Source of the DNA: Bacteroidota bacterium
GTDB lineage: Bacteria; Bacteroidota; Bacteroidia; Sphingobacteriales; Sphingobacteriaceae
Length of the DNA stretch: 64,000 nt
Direction of reading: 5' to 3'
Assembly: GCA_023450085.1 (NCBI GenBank)
Contig: JAEXHI010000018.1
Location: forward strand, 62,001 to 126,000
Shown here: piece by piece, positions 44,547-52,742 of the stretch
Layout: every line of letters begins with the position of its first letter
Position numbering within the stretch: the first letter of the stretch is position 1
Program-made: the position numbers and the translations under genes
Notes under the pieces: model-generated
Database searches by the model: none
The model's input: only the letters and a program-made list of their open reading frames with translations
Told to the model about the DNA's origin: nothing

Positions 44547-45085
44547 TTCTCTCGAATTTCAGTCCATTTTGTTCGGTCAATTTGATATACGTAATTCAAC
44601 TTAGGCTGTTCACCAAAATAAGTCACTTCCTGCTCTGCTATCTTTTCAGCACCAATGCGGCCCACTGCAATTTGCGAACGTACATTGTTGGCGCCTACAT
44701 GTAAATTCACTTTCTGTACAAACTGGAAAATATAATCCAGCATCATTTTCTTTACCGATTGGTTAATGCCTTTGCCCCAATAAGCGGTACCATAAAACGT
44801 ATAACCTATTAAAATGCTGTCTTCTTGTTCATCATAATCGTAAAACCTGGTACTGCCAATCACTTGACCATTGGTTTTATCTACAATTTTAAAAGCACCT
44901 TTACTTTGCATTGCTCCATCAAAAAAGGTTTTAAACACTTCCCTTTGCCAACGATCCTTATTAGGATGTTGCTCCCATACTTTTGGATCAGAGGCAACTT
45001 CATAAAGAGCTTCAAAATCGGTTTCCTTTAAGGGAACAAGTCTTACATTTTCATTTCCTAAGATAGGCTGTACGCTAAAAGTCAT
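44537..45085 (-). CDS. GNAT N-acetyltransferase, RimJ/RimL type
   Basis: A 182-aa acetyltransferase of the Acetyltransf_3 group. It opens NVRLVPLKETDFEALYEVASDP, and the acetyl-CoA site region is VIGSTRFYDYDEQEDSILIGYTF with YWGKGINQSVKKMMLDYIF (the Q/RxxGxG/A-type loop is GKGINQ). The end NNVRSQIAVGRIGAEKIAEQ is typical for the family. It acetylates a protein N-terminus or small amine; the substrate is unknown. It overlaps the nitronate monooxygenase gene by 4 bp, and its stop codon sits in a repeat sequence. Confidence 0.88.
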   Translation of the reverse strand: MTFSVQPILGNENVRLVPLKETDFEALYEVASDPKVWEQHPNKDRWQREVFKTFFDGAMQSKGAFKIVDKTNGQVIGSTRFYDYDEQEDSILIGYTFYGTAYWGKGINQSVKKMMLDYIFQFVQKVNLHVGANNVRSQIAVGRIGAEKIAEQEVTYFGEQPKLNYVYQIDRTKWTEIRENYL

Positions 45086-46155
45086 GGTTTAAAGTTTTCA
45101 GTTGCAGTAATCAGTTGTTTTATAATTTCGGTGGTTGAGCTTGAAGAATAATCATTAAGGGACTGTCCAGCCCAAATACTCACAAAATCGGCATTTTGAT
45201 GGGCTTTAGCTACTTTTCGTAATTCGCCGGTAAGTTTGTTCTGGTAAGGATAAGGCAATATCATGGCAGTATTTTCCATCGCTTCAATAAAAGCATTTTT
45301 AAGTCCACGAGCATAGCGTCCAGAAAAGCTTTTGGTTAACATGATCTCGCTTTCCTTTGCATTTCGCAGTCGTTGCTTTTCAAACTCCTGTAAGGCACTT
45401 TCTTTGGAGCCCAACAGCAAACTACCAATTTGAAAAGCCTGTGCGCCCAATATTTTTGCAGCCCATAAGGTTTGGGCATTATAAATTCCACCCGCATAAA
45501 TCAAAGGCGTTTTCACTGCCTCAAACACCTGCGACAACAGGGATAAACCGCCAATTTGCGGAATATCATGTTCTACAAAACTTCCCCTATGCCCTCCCGC
45601 TTCAATGCCTTGCACACAAATCAAATCAATACCACTTTGTTCTAATTGAATTGCTTCTTCTACAGAGGTACAAGTGCCCATTAAAATGACCTTGTTCTCC
45701 TTCAGTTTTTGAATGCTTGGCGTATCCAGATTACCAAAAGTAAAACTTAGCATTTTACAGCCTTCGGCAATAATGACATCTATCTGGTCGTGATAATCGG
45801 TGAGCTTGATCTCGTCGATATTAGGCAATTTCACCTCTAAATGGTGCTGTTTGGCCAGCTGCTCTACCTGCTGCTTGGTATGCGCATATTGATTTTTCAG
45901 TTCCTCTGAAAGTTGTGGAATAGCATTGACAAAAATATTTACGGCAAAGGGTTGCTTGGTTAATGCTCTGGTTGCACGAATAAGCGATGTACATTGATCG
46001 GCAGCTAAATCGGCCAATGATAATGAACCCAACACTTTTACTTGAGCCGCTGCCGCTACCATTTGCGGAGTAGTTACGCCAAACATGGGCGCCTGAATAA
46101 TTGGATACTGTACACCCAATATTTTGCTGCCATTACTTTCCCATTTCATAGGCAT
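45082..46155 (-). CDS. Nitronate monooxygenase
   Basis: A 357-aa FMN-dependent TIM-barrel enzyme of the NMO/2-nitropropane dioxygenase family. The start MPMKWESNGSKILGVQYPIIQAPM is typical, as are ILGSLSLADLAADQ, VNIFVNA and the catalytic-His region GIEAGGHRGSF. The phosphate-binding part is IYAGGIYNAQTLWAAKILGAQAFQIGSLLL. It oxidises alkyl nitronates (for example propionate-3-nitronate), a detoxification step. It belongs to the MarR-secreted protein-NMO-GNAT operon. Confidence 0.9.
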   Translation of the reverse strand: MPMKWESNGSKILGVQYPIIQAPMFGVTTPQMVAAAAQVKVLGSLSLADLAADQCTSLIRATRALTKQPFAVNIFVNAIPQLSEELKNQYAHTKQQVEQLAKQHHLEVKLPNIDEIKLTDYHDQIDVIIAEGCKMLSFTFGNLDTPSIQKLKENKVILMGTCTSVEEAIQLEQSGIDLICVQGIEAGGHRGSFVEHDIPQIGGLSLLSQVFEAVKTPLIYAGGIYNAQTLWAAKILGAQAFQIGSLLLGSKESALQEFEKQRLRNAKESEIMLTKSFSGRYARGLKNAFIEAMENTAMILPYPYQNKLTGELRKVAKAHQNADFVSIWAGQSLNDYSSSSTTEIIKQLITATENFKP

Positions 46156-46162
46156 TTATTTG

Positions 46163-46924
46163 TTACTCAAAAATCACATAGTTTACTTTATCTACCCCCG
46201 TATTGCCCGTCTTCTCATCATATGCATACAAAATTAGCTCATAGTTCCCAGGTGTGTTAATGAAATCGCTGCCTTCAAACAAATTTGTAGAAACCCATGA
46301 CATTTTCACTTCTTTAAGTGGTTTCCCATCTTTTTTAAGGATGCCTTTTACTTCCATATTTTCCGAATTCCATACGCCTCCTTTATCAATCACACAACCG
46401 CACATCATCACCACATTAGCCTGAAATTGAAAAGGTTTGTCTTTAATTTCTTTCAACGAAATATATTGGTGGGTACGTGGTTTCAAAATATCAATAATAA
46501 AGCCTGGTATTTCCAACACAATGCCGTCTCCCAAAATATGCTTTCCGGGAATGAGCCATAGCTCTGTAGTTACGGTAGCTTGTGCCTGTTTTAAATTGTA
46601 GGGCGAAACCACTTCTACGCTCACAAAGGTGGGCTCTTCAATATCTATTTTGGCCATAAAACCAGCAGTCTTTTCATCAGCAATAGTGGTGGTACGGGTT
46701 TTAGGGCTTTTCATGATCAAATCGGTATTTCCTGTACTTCCGGTAGTTTTGCCTTCGGCTAAAATTTGTTGGTTAGCTTTATTTCTAACGATCACATAAG
46801 CACCTCCCAATGAACTACCAATAAATTTGGCGTCTTTAGCTTTGGCTCTGATCATTACTTTAGTTTCTACGCCAAAAGTAGCTAGGTTACAAAGAAGTAT
46901 AAAGGTTAATAAAAGTGCTCTCAT
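46163..46924 (-). CDS. Secreted protein of unknown function
   Basis: A 253-aa protein with a signal peptide (RALLLTFILLCNLATFG). The mature part is beta-rich: GGAYVIVRNKANQQILAEGKTTGSTGN looks like a carboxypeptidase-regulatory type module, followed by an all-beta half with a C-G-C motif (MMCGCVIDKGG). No family is recognised. Its start overlaps the MarR stop by 4 bp, so it is translated with the regulator, and the nitronate monooxygenase follows 7 bp later. A link to xenobiotic response is inferred from the operon only. Confidence 0.65.
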   Translation of the reverse strand: MRALLLTFILLCNLATFGVETKVMIRAKAKDAKFIGSSLGGAYVIVRNKANQQILAEGKTTGSTGNTDLIMKSPKTRTTTIADEKTAGFMAKIDIEEPTFVSVEVVSPYNLKQAQATVTTELWLIPGKHILGDGIVLEIPGFIIDILKPRTHQYISLKEIKDKPFQFQANVVMMCGCVIDKGGVWNSENMEVKGILKKDGKPLKEVKMSWVSTNLFEGSDFINTPGNYELILYAYDEKTGNTGVDKVNYVIFE

Positions 46925-47415
46925 GATTGGGTTGAGTTTAAGTATGCTTGTTTAAATCGTTGGTAGAAAGAAGTGGTTTTTAAAGCGGCATCTATACCGT
47001 CTAGGTATTGAAGAATGGCCAAGTCCGCCGACAACACTTCCAAAATGGCACTTTCGCAGCTGTGCCAAATTTGTTCCAATTGCGGGAGCATCTCTACAGC
47101 TTTTGGCGAAAGGGAAATCATCTGCTTCCGTTTATCTACCTGATCCTTTTTGATCAGCAAGTAATCTTTTTCGGCCATTTTTTTTACTAAGGCCACTACC
47201 GATGGATGGGCGTATCCTAAAGAATCGGCAATGGTTACCATCGAGATCTCCCCTTTCTGTTGCAATAACATGAATACGAGATACCAATTAGGTTCTATGT
47301 CGATATGAAGTTCTTTGTAAAGTTTCCTTACATCGTGGGCGATGCGGTCGCTAATGCGCTTAAAGCGGCTGTCGAGTGCTTTATAGCCAAGGTCTTTGAT
47401 AAAATCTGAGCTCAT
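46921..47415 (-). CDS. MarR-family transcriptional regulator
   Basis: A 164-aa winged-helix regulator. The core is LLQQKGEISMVTIADSLGYAHPSVVALVKKMAEKDYLLIKKDQVDKRKQMISLSPKAV: recognition helix, wing (DKRKQM) and the D-K-R salt-bridge motif typical of MarR. It likely represses its own four-gene operon and senses a small compound. It overlaps the secreted-protein gene by 4 bp. Confidence 0.9.
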   Translation of the reverse strand: MSSDFIKDLGYKALDSRFKRISDRIAHDVRKLYKELHIDIEPNWYLVFMLLQQKGEISMVTIADSLGYAHPSVVALVKKMAEKDYLLIKKDQVDKRKQMISLSPKAVEMLPQLEQIWHSCESAILEVLSADLAILQYLDGIDAALKTTSFYQRFKQAYLNSTQS

Positions 47416-47505
47416 GTTAAAGGTTGTTTGATTACAAATATATCAAAATAAAGAAAACTATATAGTTGACTTTATTATTTAAAACATCTTATATAATTAC
47501 TTATT

Positions 47506-48537
47506 CTACTGATAGTACTTTTGCTTTAGCCATTGGCTAATGTTCACCAACAATATGAGCACTGGTACTTCTACCAAGGGGCCTATTACGCCTACAAATG
47601 CTTGTGGCGAATGAATACCAAATACAGCAATAGCAACCGCAATGGCCAATTCGAAATTATTTCCAGTGGCAGTAAATGAAATGGCCGCATTTTTATCATA
47701 AGGCACTTTTAGCGATTTATTGACAAAGAAACTTACAAAGAACATGAGGACAAAGTACAATACCAATGGTGTAGCTACTTTTACTACGTCCATTGGTAAT
47801 GCTAATATTTGGTTGCCTTTTAAACTGAACATTAGTACAATCGTAAATAACAATGCATACAATGTTAAAGGTGATATCGCAGGTACAAATTTTCTGTTGT
47901 ACCATTCAGCACCTTTAGATTTAACCAAAAGGTATCGACTTAAAAAGCCTGCTAAAAATGGAACGCCCAAATAAATCAACACGCTTTCTGTAACGTTCCT
48001 AAAAGATATTTCCACGTTAAAATTGGCCAGCCCAAATTTGCTTGGCAAAACGTTAATGAACAGCCAAACCAAAAAACTGTAGGTAAACACCTGAAAAATA
48101 CTATTTAAGGCAACCAACAATGCCGCATATTCTCTATTCCCCTTTGCCAAATCGTTCCAAACCATCACCATGGCAATACACCTTGCCAATCCAATGAGAA
48201 TTAAACCAGCCATATAGTCGGGTTCATCTTTTAAAAAGAGAACAGCTAGAACGAACATCAATACGGGTCCAATGACCCAATTTAGCAGTAAAGAGATGCT
48301 GATCACCTTTTGATCCCGTAAAGCCATCGGCAAAAGCGAATAATCTACTTTTGCCAATGGTGGATACATCATTAATATGAGTCCCATCGCTAAAGGAATA
48401 TTTGTGGTTCCCACCGACAGCGTGTTGGTAACCTTGGCGATACCTGGAAAGCAATAGCCTAAACTTACACCTAATGCCATTGCCGCAAATATCCAGAGGG
48501 TAAGGTAACGATCAAGGAATTTAAGTCTAACCTGCAT
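47506..48537 (-). CDS. acr3: Arsenite efflux transporter, ACR3 family
   Basis: A 343-aa ten-helix transporter when started at MQVRLKFLDRYLTL (48537); a Met ten codons upstream would deepen the overlap with the arsC-like gene. ACR3 hallmarks: LTLWIFAAMALGVSLGY, the catalytic Cys in LIGLARCIAMVMVWNDLAKGN, and TATGNNFELAIAVAIAVFG with the conserved Glu. It exports arsenite or antimonite from the cell. Last gene of the ars operon; its start overlaps the preceding gene by 11 bp. Confidence 0.93.
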   Translation of the reverse strand: MQVRLKFLDRYLTLWIFAAMALGVSLGYCFPGIAKVTNTLSVGTTNIPLAMGLILMMYPPLAKVDYSLLPMALRDQKVISISLLLNWVIGPVLMFVLAVLFLKDEPDYMAGLILIGLARCIAMVMVWNDLAKGNREYAALLVALNSIFQVFTYSFLVWLFINVLPSKFGLANFNVEISFRNVTESVLIYLGVPFLAGFLSRYLLVKSKGAEWYNRKFVPAISPLTLYALLFTIVLMFSLKGNQILALPMDVVKVATPLVLYFVLMFFVSFFVNKSLKVPYDKNAAISFTATGNNFELAIAVAIAVFGIHSPQAFVGVIGPLVEVPVLILLVNISQWLKQKYYQ

Positions 48538-49153
48538 TCTTCTTCTTCTTGATTTGCGAAAAAACATAAAACATTTCTGTGGCTATTTCCAAACTTCTTT
48601 GCCTATATACCTGCGCTTTCTGAGGAGTTCCATCTGAAATTTTTGGATCTTCGTAAGTGATGGGTACACGCAAATCAGCACCAGCGATAAAAGGACAGCC
48701 ACCATCTGCCTGCGAACAGGTTAATACCGCCACAAAATTGCTAGACGGGTTAAACGGATGATCGTAGCTTTTGGAAAAACCTATGATCGGCAAAGCATTA
48801 TCGCTATACTTTATGGCATATACGGGGTTACCAAGCGCAGCAATTTTAAAGATCTTAAAGCCTTGTTCGGCTAACGTTTCTGCTGCCATGGGAAATAATG
48901 CCGTTTCTTCCGTTCCTCCAGAATAACAATATACCTTAGGTACCTCAAAGTATACAGCGGCTACCTGTGCCCATATTTGTGCCAAATGGCTCCTCCGAGA
49001 GTTGTGCGTGCAAATGAAATTGATATGGATTTGCTTTCCTTGGCTCACTTTAAGCTGGACATCAGCTATCAATGGTTGCAAAACAGCTTTACGCTCAGCA
49101 TTTATGGATTGCTCCAATTGCTGAATGGTATTTAATAAGTTTTGATACATCAT
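48527..49153 (-). CDS. arsC: Arsenate reductase-like low-molecular-weight phosphatase
   Basis: A 208-aa protein started at MMYQNLLNTIQQLE (49153); earlier starts would overlap the DUF6428 gene deeply. The active-site C-x5-R loop is ICTHNSRRS (LMW phosphatase/ArsC type) after an N-terminal helical extension. The end of the fold shows DLRVPITYEDPKISDGTP. It probably reduces arsenate to arsenite for Acr3. Members with this long N-terminus are often annotated as protein-tyrosine-phosphatase. Confidence 0.85.
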   Translation of the reverse strand: MMYQNLLNTIQQLEQSINAERKAVLQPLIADVQLKVSQGKQIHINFICTHNSRRSHLAQIWAQVAAVYFEVPKVYCYSGGTEETALFPMAAETLAEQGFKIFKIAALGNPVYAIKYSDNALPIIGFSKSYDHPFNPSSNFVAVLTCSQADGGCPFIAGADLRVPITYEDPKISDGTPQKAQVYRQRSLEIATEMFYVFSQIKKKKNAG

Positions 49154-49160
49154 ATATCTT

Positions 49161-49613
49161 TTAGCAACATCCTGTATTTGGGCTACCACAAGCCGACTGG
49201 TTATTGATTGGTGCTTTTGATGGGATTCCACAAGCATCCTGAGCAAGGCAAGTAGTGGCTTTGTTCTTCAATACAAAGGTTTTACCGTTAAAAGCCAAGT
49301 CGTATTTGCCAATGGTTTCTCCTTGGTACTCTACTTCTATTTCAGCATCTTCCATGCCCAGCTTTTCTTCTGAGAGTTGAATGATATGCAATAATTTACC
49401 AGGCTTTAGACGATGTTCGTAATCGTCGGCATCCCATAACTGGAAATTAACCGCTTTTTCATGGCGTACCACTCCCCCACAGTCGATAAAGTTTTTAGTG
49501 ATTTGCCCTACTTCCGTTACATGGAAATGCTCAGGCACAAAAGCGCCGCTTTCTAATTGAAATTCTACATTGTTTAAAGTTGGCAGAATGGTTTTGATTT
49601 GTGATAGTGTCAT
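49161..49613 (-). CDS. DUF6428 protein with Cys-rich tail
   Basis: A 150-aa protein of the DUF6428 family, which is found next to ars genes in Bacteroidota and relatives. The core (MTLSQIKTILPTLNNVEFQL, VPEHFHVTEVGQITKNFIDCGG) is a small alpha/beta fold. The C-terminus adds five Cys in CLAQDACGIPS, ACGSPNTGCC, a probable metalloid-binding tail. It may carry As(III) from reductase to transporter; that is inference from order and cysteines. It precedes the arsC-like gene by 7 bp. Confidence 0.82.
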   Translation of the reverse strand: MTLSQIKTILPTLNNVEFQLESGAFVPEHFHVTEVGQITKNFIDCGGVVRHEKAVNFQLWDADDYEHRLKPGKLLHIIQLSEEKLGMEDAEIEVEYQGETIGKYDLAFNGKTFVLKNKATTCLAQDACGIPSKAPINNQSACGSPNTGCC

Positions 49614-49652
49614 GGTGATTTTAATTTTAAAGGTATTTTACATTAATGTTAT

Positions 49653-49668
49653 ATTGCAATATTACGAT
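49653..49668 (-). promoter_or_regulatory. ArsR operator-like site before the DUF6428 gene
   Basis: ATTGCAATATTACGAT: shares 15 of 16 positions with the site before arsR and lies 40 bp from the start codon. On the minus strand it contains TAATATTG, one mismatch from the -7 consensus, so ArsR bound here could block transcription. Confidence 0.6.
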
Positions 49669-49691
49669 AATGAAATTCAAAAAAAATGCCT

Positions 49692-50021
49692 TTAACAGCA
49701 TTCCTTTACACTCACGTCCTGATTGAAAAGCATATTGAATTGGGCTTGTACCTGTTTCCAAACTTTTTCTTCAATGCAGTAGCACACCGATTTGCCCTCT
49801 ATGGAACCTTGAATAATGCCAATGCTTTTCAATTCCTTTAGGTGTTGTGAAATGGTGGCTTGTGCCAATCCCAACTCTTCTACCAGATCATTGCAGATAC
49901 AGGCTTTTTGGTTAATGATGTGCTGCAGAATGGCAATACGAGCAGGATGTCCTAAAACTTTAAATAAAGAAGCCAATTGATTTTGCTCGTCGGTGAATAT
50001 TTCTGTCTTAGTAAGTCCCAT
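49692..50021 (-). CDS. arsR: ArsR/SmtB-family repressor
   Basis: A 109-aa winged-helix repressor. ALFKVLGHPARIAILQHI opens the HTH; the metalloid site is ACICNDL (C-x-C, as in ELCVCDL of ArsR), and the recognition helix is LGLAQATISQHLKELKSIGII. The tail ends VKECC, two extra Cys that could add a ligand. As(III) binding releases it from DNA. It heads the ars operon and a near-palindromic site lies 16 bp before its start. Confidence 0.92.
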   Translation of the reverse strand: MGLTKTEIFTDEQNQLASLFKVLGHPARIAILQHIINQKACICNDLVEELGLAQATISQHLKELKSIGIIQGSIEGKSVCYCIEEKVWKQVQAQFNMLFNQDVSVKECC

Positions 50022-50036
50022 GTTTCGAATAATTAC

Positions 50037-50052
50037 ATCGCAATATTACGAT
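50037..50052 (-). promoter_or_regulatory. ArsR operator-like site before arsR
   Basis: ATCGCAATATTACGAT, palindromic at 14 of 16 positions, 16 bp upstream of arsR and repeated (15/16) before the DUF6428 gene. It overlaps TAATATTG on the minus strand. Confidence 0.65.
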
Positions 50053-50130
50053 AATAAATTTAAAACACACAAATCTTTTTGGAGTAGCATTAAAAAATTA
50101 GCGGCATATGACGAAAGAAATCAGCCTTGC

Positions 50131-50613
50131 TTATACCAACTCACGCAACATCCAAATGGTGCAAGAATAATGGCCAGTATTGCCTAACGGTGCTGGCAAT
50201 GATTTAAAGCCCAATTTCTCGTATGCTGCTACTGCCGAACTTAGCTCGGGCATGGTTTCTAGATATATTTTTTGGTAGCCTATTGATTGGGCAAACGCTA
50301 TACATTTTAACATCAGTTGCTTGCCTACACCCTTCCCTCGGCTTTCGGCAGCCACGTACATTTTTACCAATTCTACGGTATCGCTGTCCAAACCATCTGT
50401 GGGATAAATACCTGCACCTCCCAAAACCTTTCCATCTTCTTCTGCAATGAAATAAGCGGTTCTTTCTTGTTGAAAACTTTCAAACAAACGGTCGGTACTT
50501 TCGTCAAAATAGGCAGTGCCTGGTATGTTTAAGCCAAACTCTTCTAAACTTTCTCTAAGAATTTTGGCCATGGCCACGTTATCTCCTGCGGTAATTAATC
50601 TTATGTTCATCAT
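50131..50613 (-). CDS. GNAT N-acetyltransferase
   Basis: A 160-aa acetyltransferase. The acetyl-CoA site is VKMYVAAESRGKGVGKQLMLKCIAFA (Q/RxxGxG/A is RGKGVG), and MPELSSAVAAYEKLGFKSLP is the usual last helix. Two start Met codons are adjacent. Acetyltransferases are frequent in ars clusters of other bacteria; here it is separated from arsR by 109 bp, so a functional link is uncertain. Substrate unknown. Confidence 0.88.
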   Translation of the reverse strand: MMNIRLITAGDNVAMAKILRESLEEFGLNIPGTAYFDESTDRLFESFQQERTAYFIAEEDGKVLGGAGIYPTDGLDSDTVELVKMYVAAESRGKGVGKQLMLKCIAFAQSIGYQKIYLETMPELSSAVAAYEKLGFKSLPAPLGNTGHYSCTIWMLRELV

Positions 50614-50990
50614 TTGTTATTGGCAAATATCACAACTTAACACGATATCAAATTATAATAATTGAAAAAGGTTTCCCGTAAAGCTTCTAATTCATTTCCA
50701 TCTACATTTATGCCGTTCACATTTAACATGATGATGGTAGAAAAAGTTGAAGTAATTAAAATCAAAAAAGATGATGGAACATCTAACAAAAAAAGACGAG
50801 TTGCTACCGAAGCATCCAGATTTGAAGCCTAATAATTTTATTTGATCAAATGTAATATTATATTGCATCAATTAACGTGCTTCAAGTATCCTACAGGGGT
50901 TTTATCCCAAAAACAGTCGCTTTTGATTGTCGACAAAACTCCAGATTACTTTGGATCCTAGATAGCAGCGGGGATTGAAAACTTAAATCT
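50614..50990 (+). promoter_or_regulatory. Upstream region of the TerB operon
   Basis: Besides the possible small ORF, a TTTGATCAAA palindrome lies at about 50842-50851. Near the gene, CTTTTG around 50925 and TTACTTTG near 50944-50952, about 20 bp apart, resemble a -33/-7 pair for the TerB gene at 50991. The assignment is tentative. Confidence 0.35.
50710..50832 (+). CDS. Possible 40-aa small protein
   Basis: ATG at 50710 opens a 40-residue, highly basic frame (MPFTFNMMMVEKVEVIKIKK, then DDGTSNKKRRVATEASRFEA). Its codon use looks coding-like and the frame is open back to a TTG at 50662. No family recognised. It could also be a remnant of a longer gene. Confidence 0.3.
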   Translation: MPFTFNMMMVEKVEVIKIKKDDGTSNKKRRVATEASRFEA

Positions 50991-52742
50991 ATGGATAACT
51001 CAATTATAGATATCACTGGCCAGTCATTGTCTATATCAAACAATCGAACTTCCAATGGCGTTCCCTACTGGCGTCATCAATATGTTTATTCTTTTTCTGA
51101 ACTCGAAACAGCGAGTAAAGAACAGCGCAGGTTTTATAAAACTTTTAAAGCAAATTTCCTGAGCGAAACCTATATGGATATTGATGGCAATACCAACTAT
51201 GCATTCATTTTACTTTTTGATCTTCTAAATGAATACGAAAATCATAAAGACCTTACTCGATTAGAGAAACAGTTCAAGGAATTGGGAGCAAACTATCCTA
51301 AAACTAAAACCTACTGCGTCTCTTTACTCATTAAAAAACTAGATGCAGAAGAGAAGTTTGACGAAATAGAAAGAATAAGAAAAGAGGAAAACTACTATGT
51401 ATATGAAGGTGATTATTGGAAACTTGGGAACCTATACAGAACAAAACTCAATCTCAACAATGACGACACCGCTTTACTTAACAAGCTTTATACACCTGAT
51501 AACAACTTCTTTAATATTGAATTCTGCGGACTGGAAATCATCAAGTTATTCCTCGTCACCGTAAAACGACTTGACGAAAAGTATAAAAAAGACGCTAGCT
51601 CCTTGGATATTGAACTGAATAAGATTGCAGATGACTTAGTTTCTAAGAACTTTAACTATCGGAAAGGAAGTAATAATTATACCTATTACCTAGAAACCAT
51701 TGTAAACGAACTTCATTCGAACATTTTAAAACATTGCGAAAATACCGTTCGCGAACAATTTGGCCATAAAAGAAAACTGAATGTAGATTTAGCTTATGTT
51801 TTCACTGAATTAAATCTTCATCATTTCAAGGAACTCCTCACCCGTTTACAAAAGATATTAGCCATTTATTCCCCTACCCTTGCTGCACCTGGAAGAGATG
51901 TGGAGTTAGACCTTAATGCTCAAAATCCGAGCAGGTGGAAAATAAAATATGAAGCACTTGTAAACACCTACAATGGTGATGCAAAGCAATTTGTAAGCGA
52001 CATTGTGATATTGGGCAATTACAATAAAAGAAACCCAAGTGTTTCAAATATCTTCTTTGAAGCTGCCAAATTTATTGCGCTGCACGACAAGGTTTCTTCC
52101 TTAAAACTATATGTTTATTACCTACACTATGATCTTAAGTCTATAAAATTTGATAATAAGCCCTTAACTAAAACTGTACAAAAAAGTCTTTTCACCAACA
52201 ATGAGCAGCTACATGATTTCCAGATCATTGTAAGTGAAATGATTAAGGATAAGGAGTTAGATAAAGCCTTAAATGCAGTACCTAAAGTTTACGCCGTAAA
52301 ACGGAAAAAGATACAGCTGGACAGGGATGCCATTCAACAAGCACACGAAAAGCACTCTGGCACGGTAGAATTGCTTAACGAATATTTGAAAGATGAATAT
52401 GAGGATGATATAAACGCTTTTAAAATTGAAGAAATAAGCGAACAAGAGGTCGTATTGGAAATCACCTCAAAATCTAATGCCGAGAAAATTTCGGCTTTTA
52501 ACCCAGAGATAAGCTTAACAGAAATACAATGTGAATTACTGGAACTTTTGGTCAAAGCAAATTTCTCTATCCATCAGGAAGAAGTAGACGCTTTTGCAAA
52601 ATCAAAAGGAGTATTTAAGAACCAACTTATAGATAGCTTAAATGAAGCTTGCTATGACACTTTAGATGATGTCTTAATTGAAGAAGAAGACGAATATTAT
52701 ACCATAAATGAAAACTATTATCAAACAATACTAGCAAAATGA
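50991..52742 (+). CDS. TerB-N/TerB-C domain protein
   Basis: A 583-aa protein. Residues 25-80 (PYWRHQYVYSFSELETASKE) match the TerB-N module found in Ter-linked DNA-processing clusters. The middle is largely helical, of repeat or TPR-like character. The C-terminus (~505-580; EISLTEIQCELLELLVKANF, LIDSLNEACYDTLDDVLIEEE) matches TerB-C, a winged-helix-like module. Classical TerB binds metal and is a small acidic helical protein; the flanking modules suggest a scaffold that senses metal and contacts DNA or the ATPase. Its stop overlaps the ATPase start by 4 bp (ATGA), so both are translated together. Confidence 0.8.
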   Translation: MDNSIIDITGQSLSISNNRTSNGVPYWRHQYVYSFSELETASKEQRRFYKTFKANFLSETYMDIDGNTNYAFILLFDLLNEYENHKDLTRLEKQFKELGANYPKTKTYCVSLLIKKLDAEEKFDEIERIRKEENYYVYEGDYWKLGNLYRTKLNLNNDDTALLNKLYTPDNNFFNIEFCGLEIIKLFLVTVKRLDEKYKKDASSLDIELNKIADDLVSKNFNYRKGSNNYTYYLETIVNELHSNILKHCENTVREQFGHKRKLNVDLAYVFTELNLHHFKELLTRLQKILAIYSPTLAAPGRDVELDLNAQNPSRWKIKYEALVNTYNGDAKQFVSDIVILGNYNKRNPSVSNIFFEAAKFIALHDKVSSLKLYVYYLHYDLKSIKFDNKPLTKTVQKSLFTNNEQLHDFQIIVSEMIKDKELDKALNAVPKVYAVKRKKIQLDRDAIQQAHEKHSGTVELLNEYLKDEYEDDINAFKIEEISEQEVVLEITSKSNAEKISAFNPEISLTEIQCELLELLVKANFSIHQEEVDAFAKSKGVFKNQLIDSLNEACYDTLDDVLIEEEDEYYTINENYYQTILAK

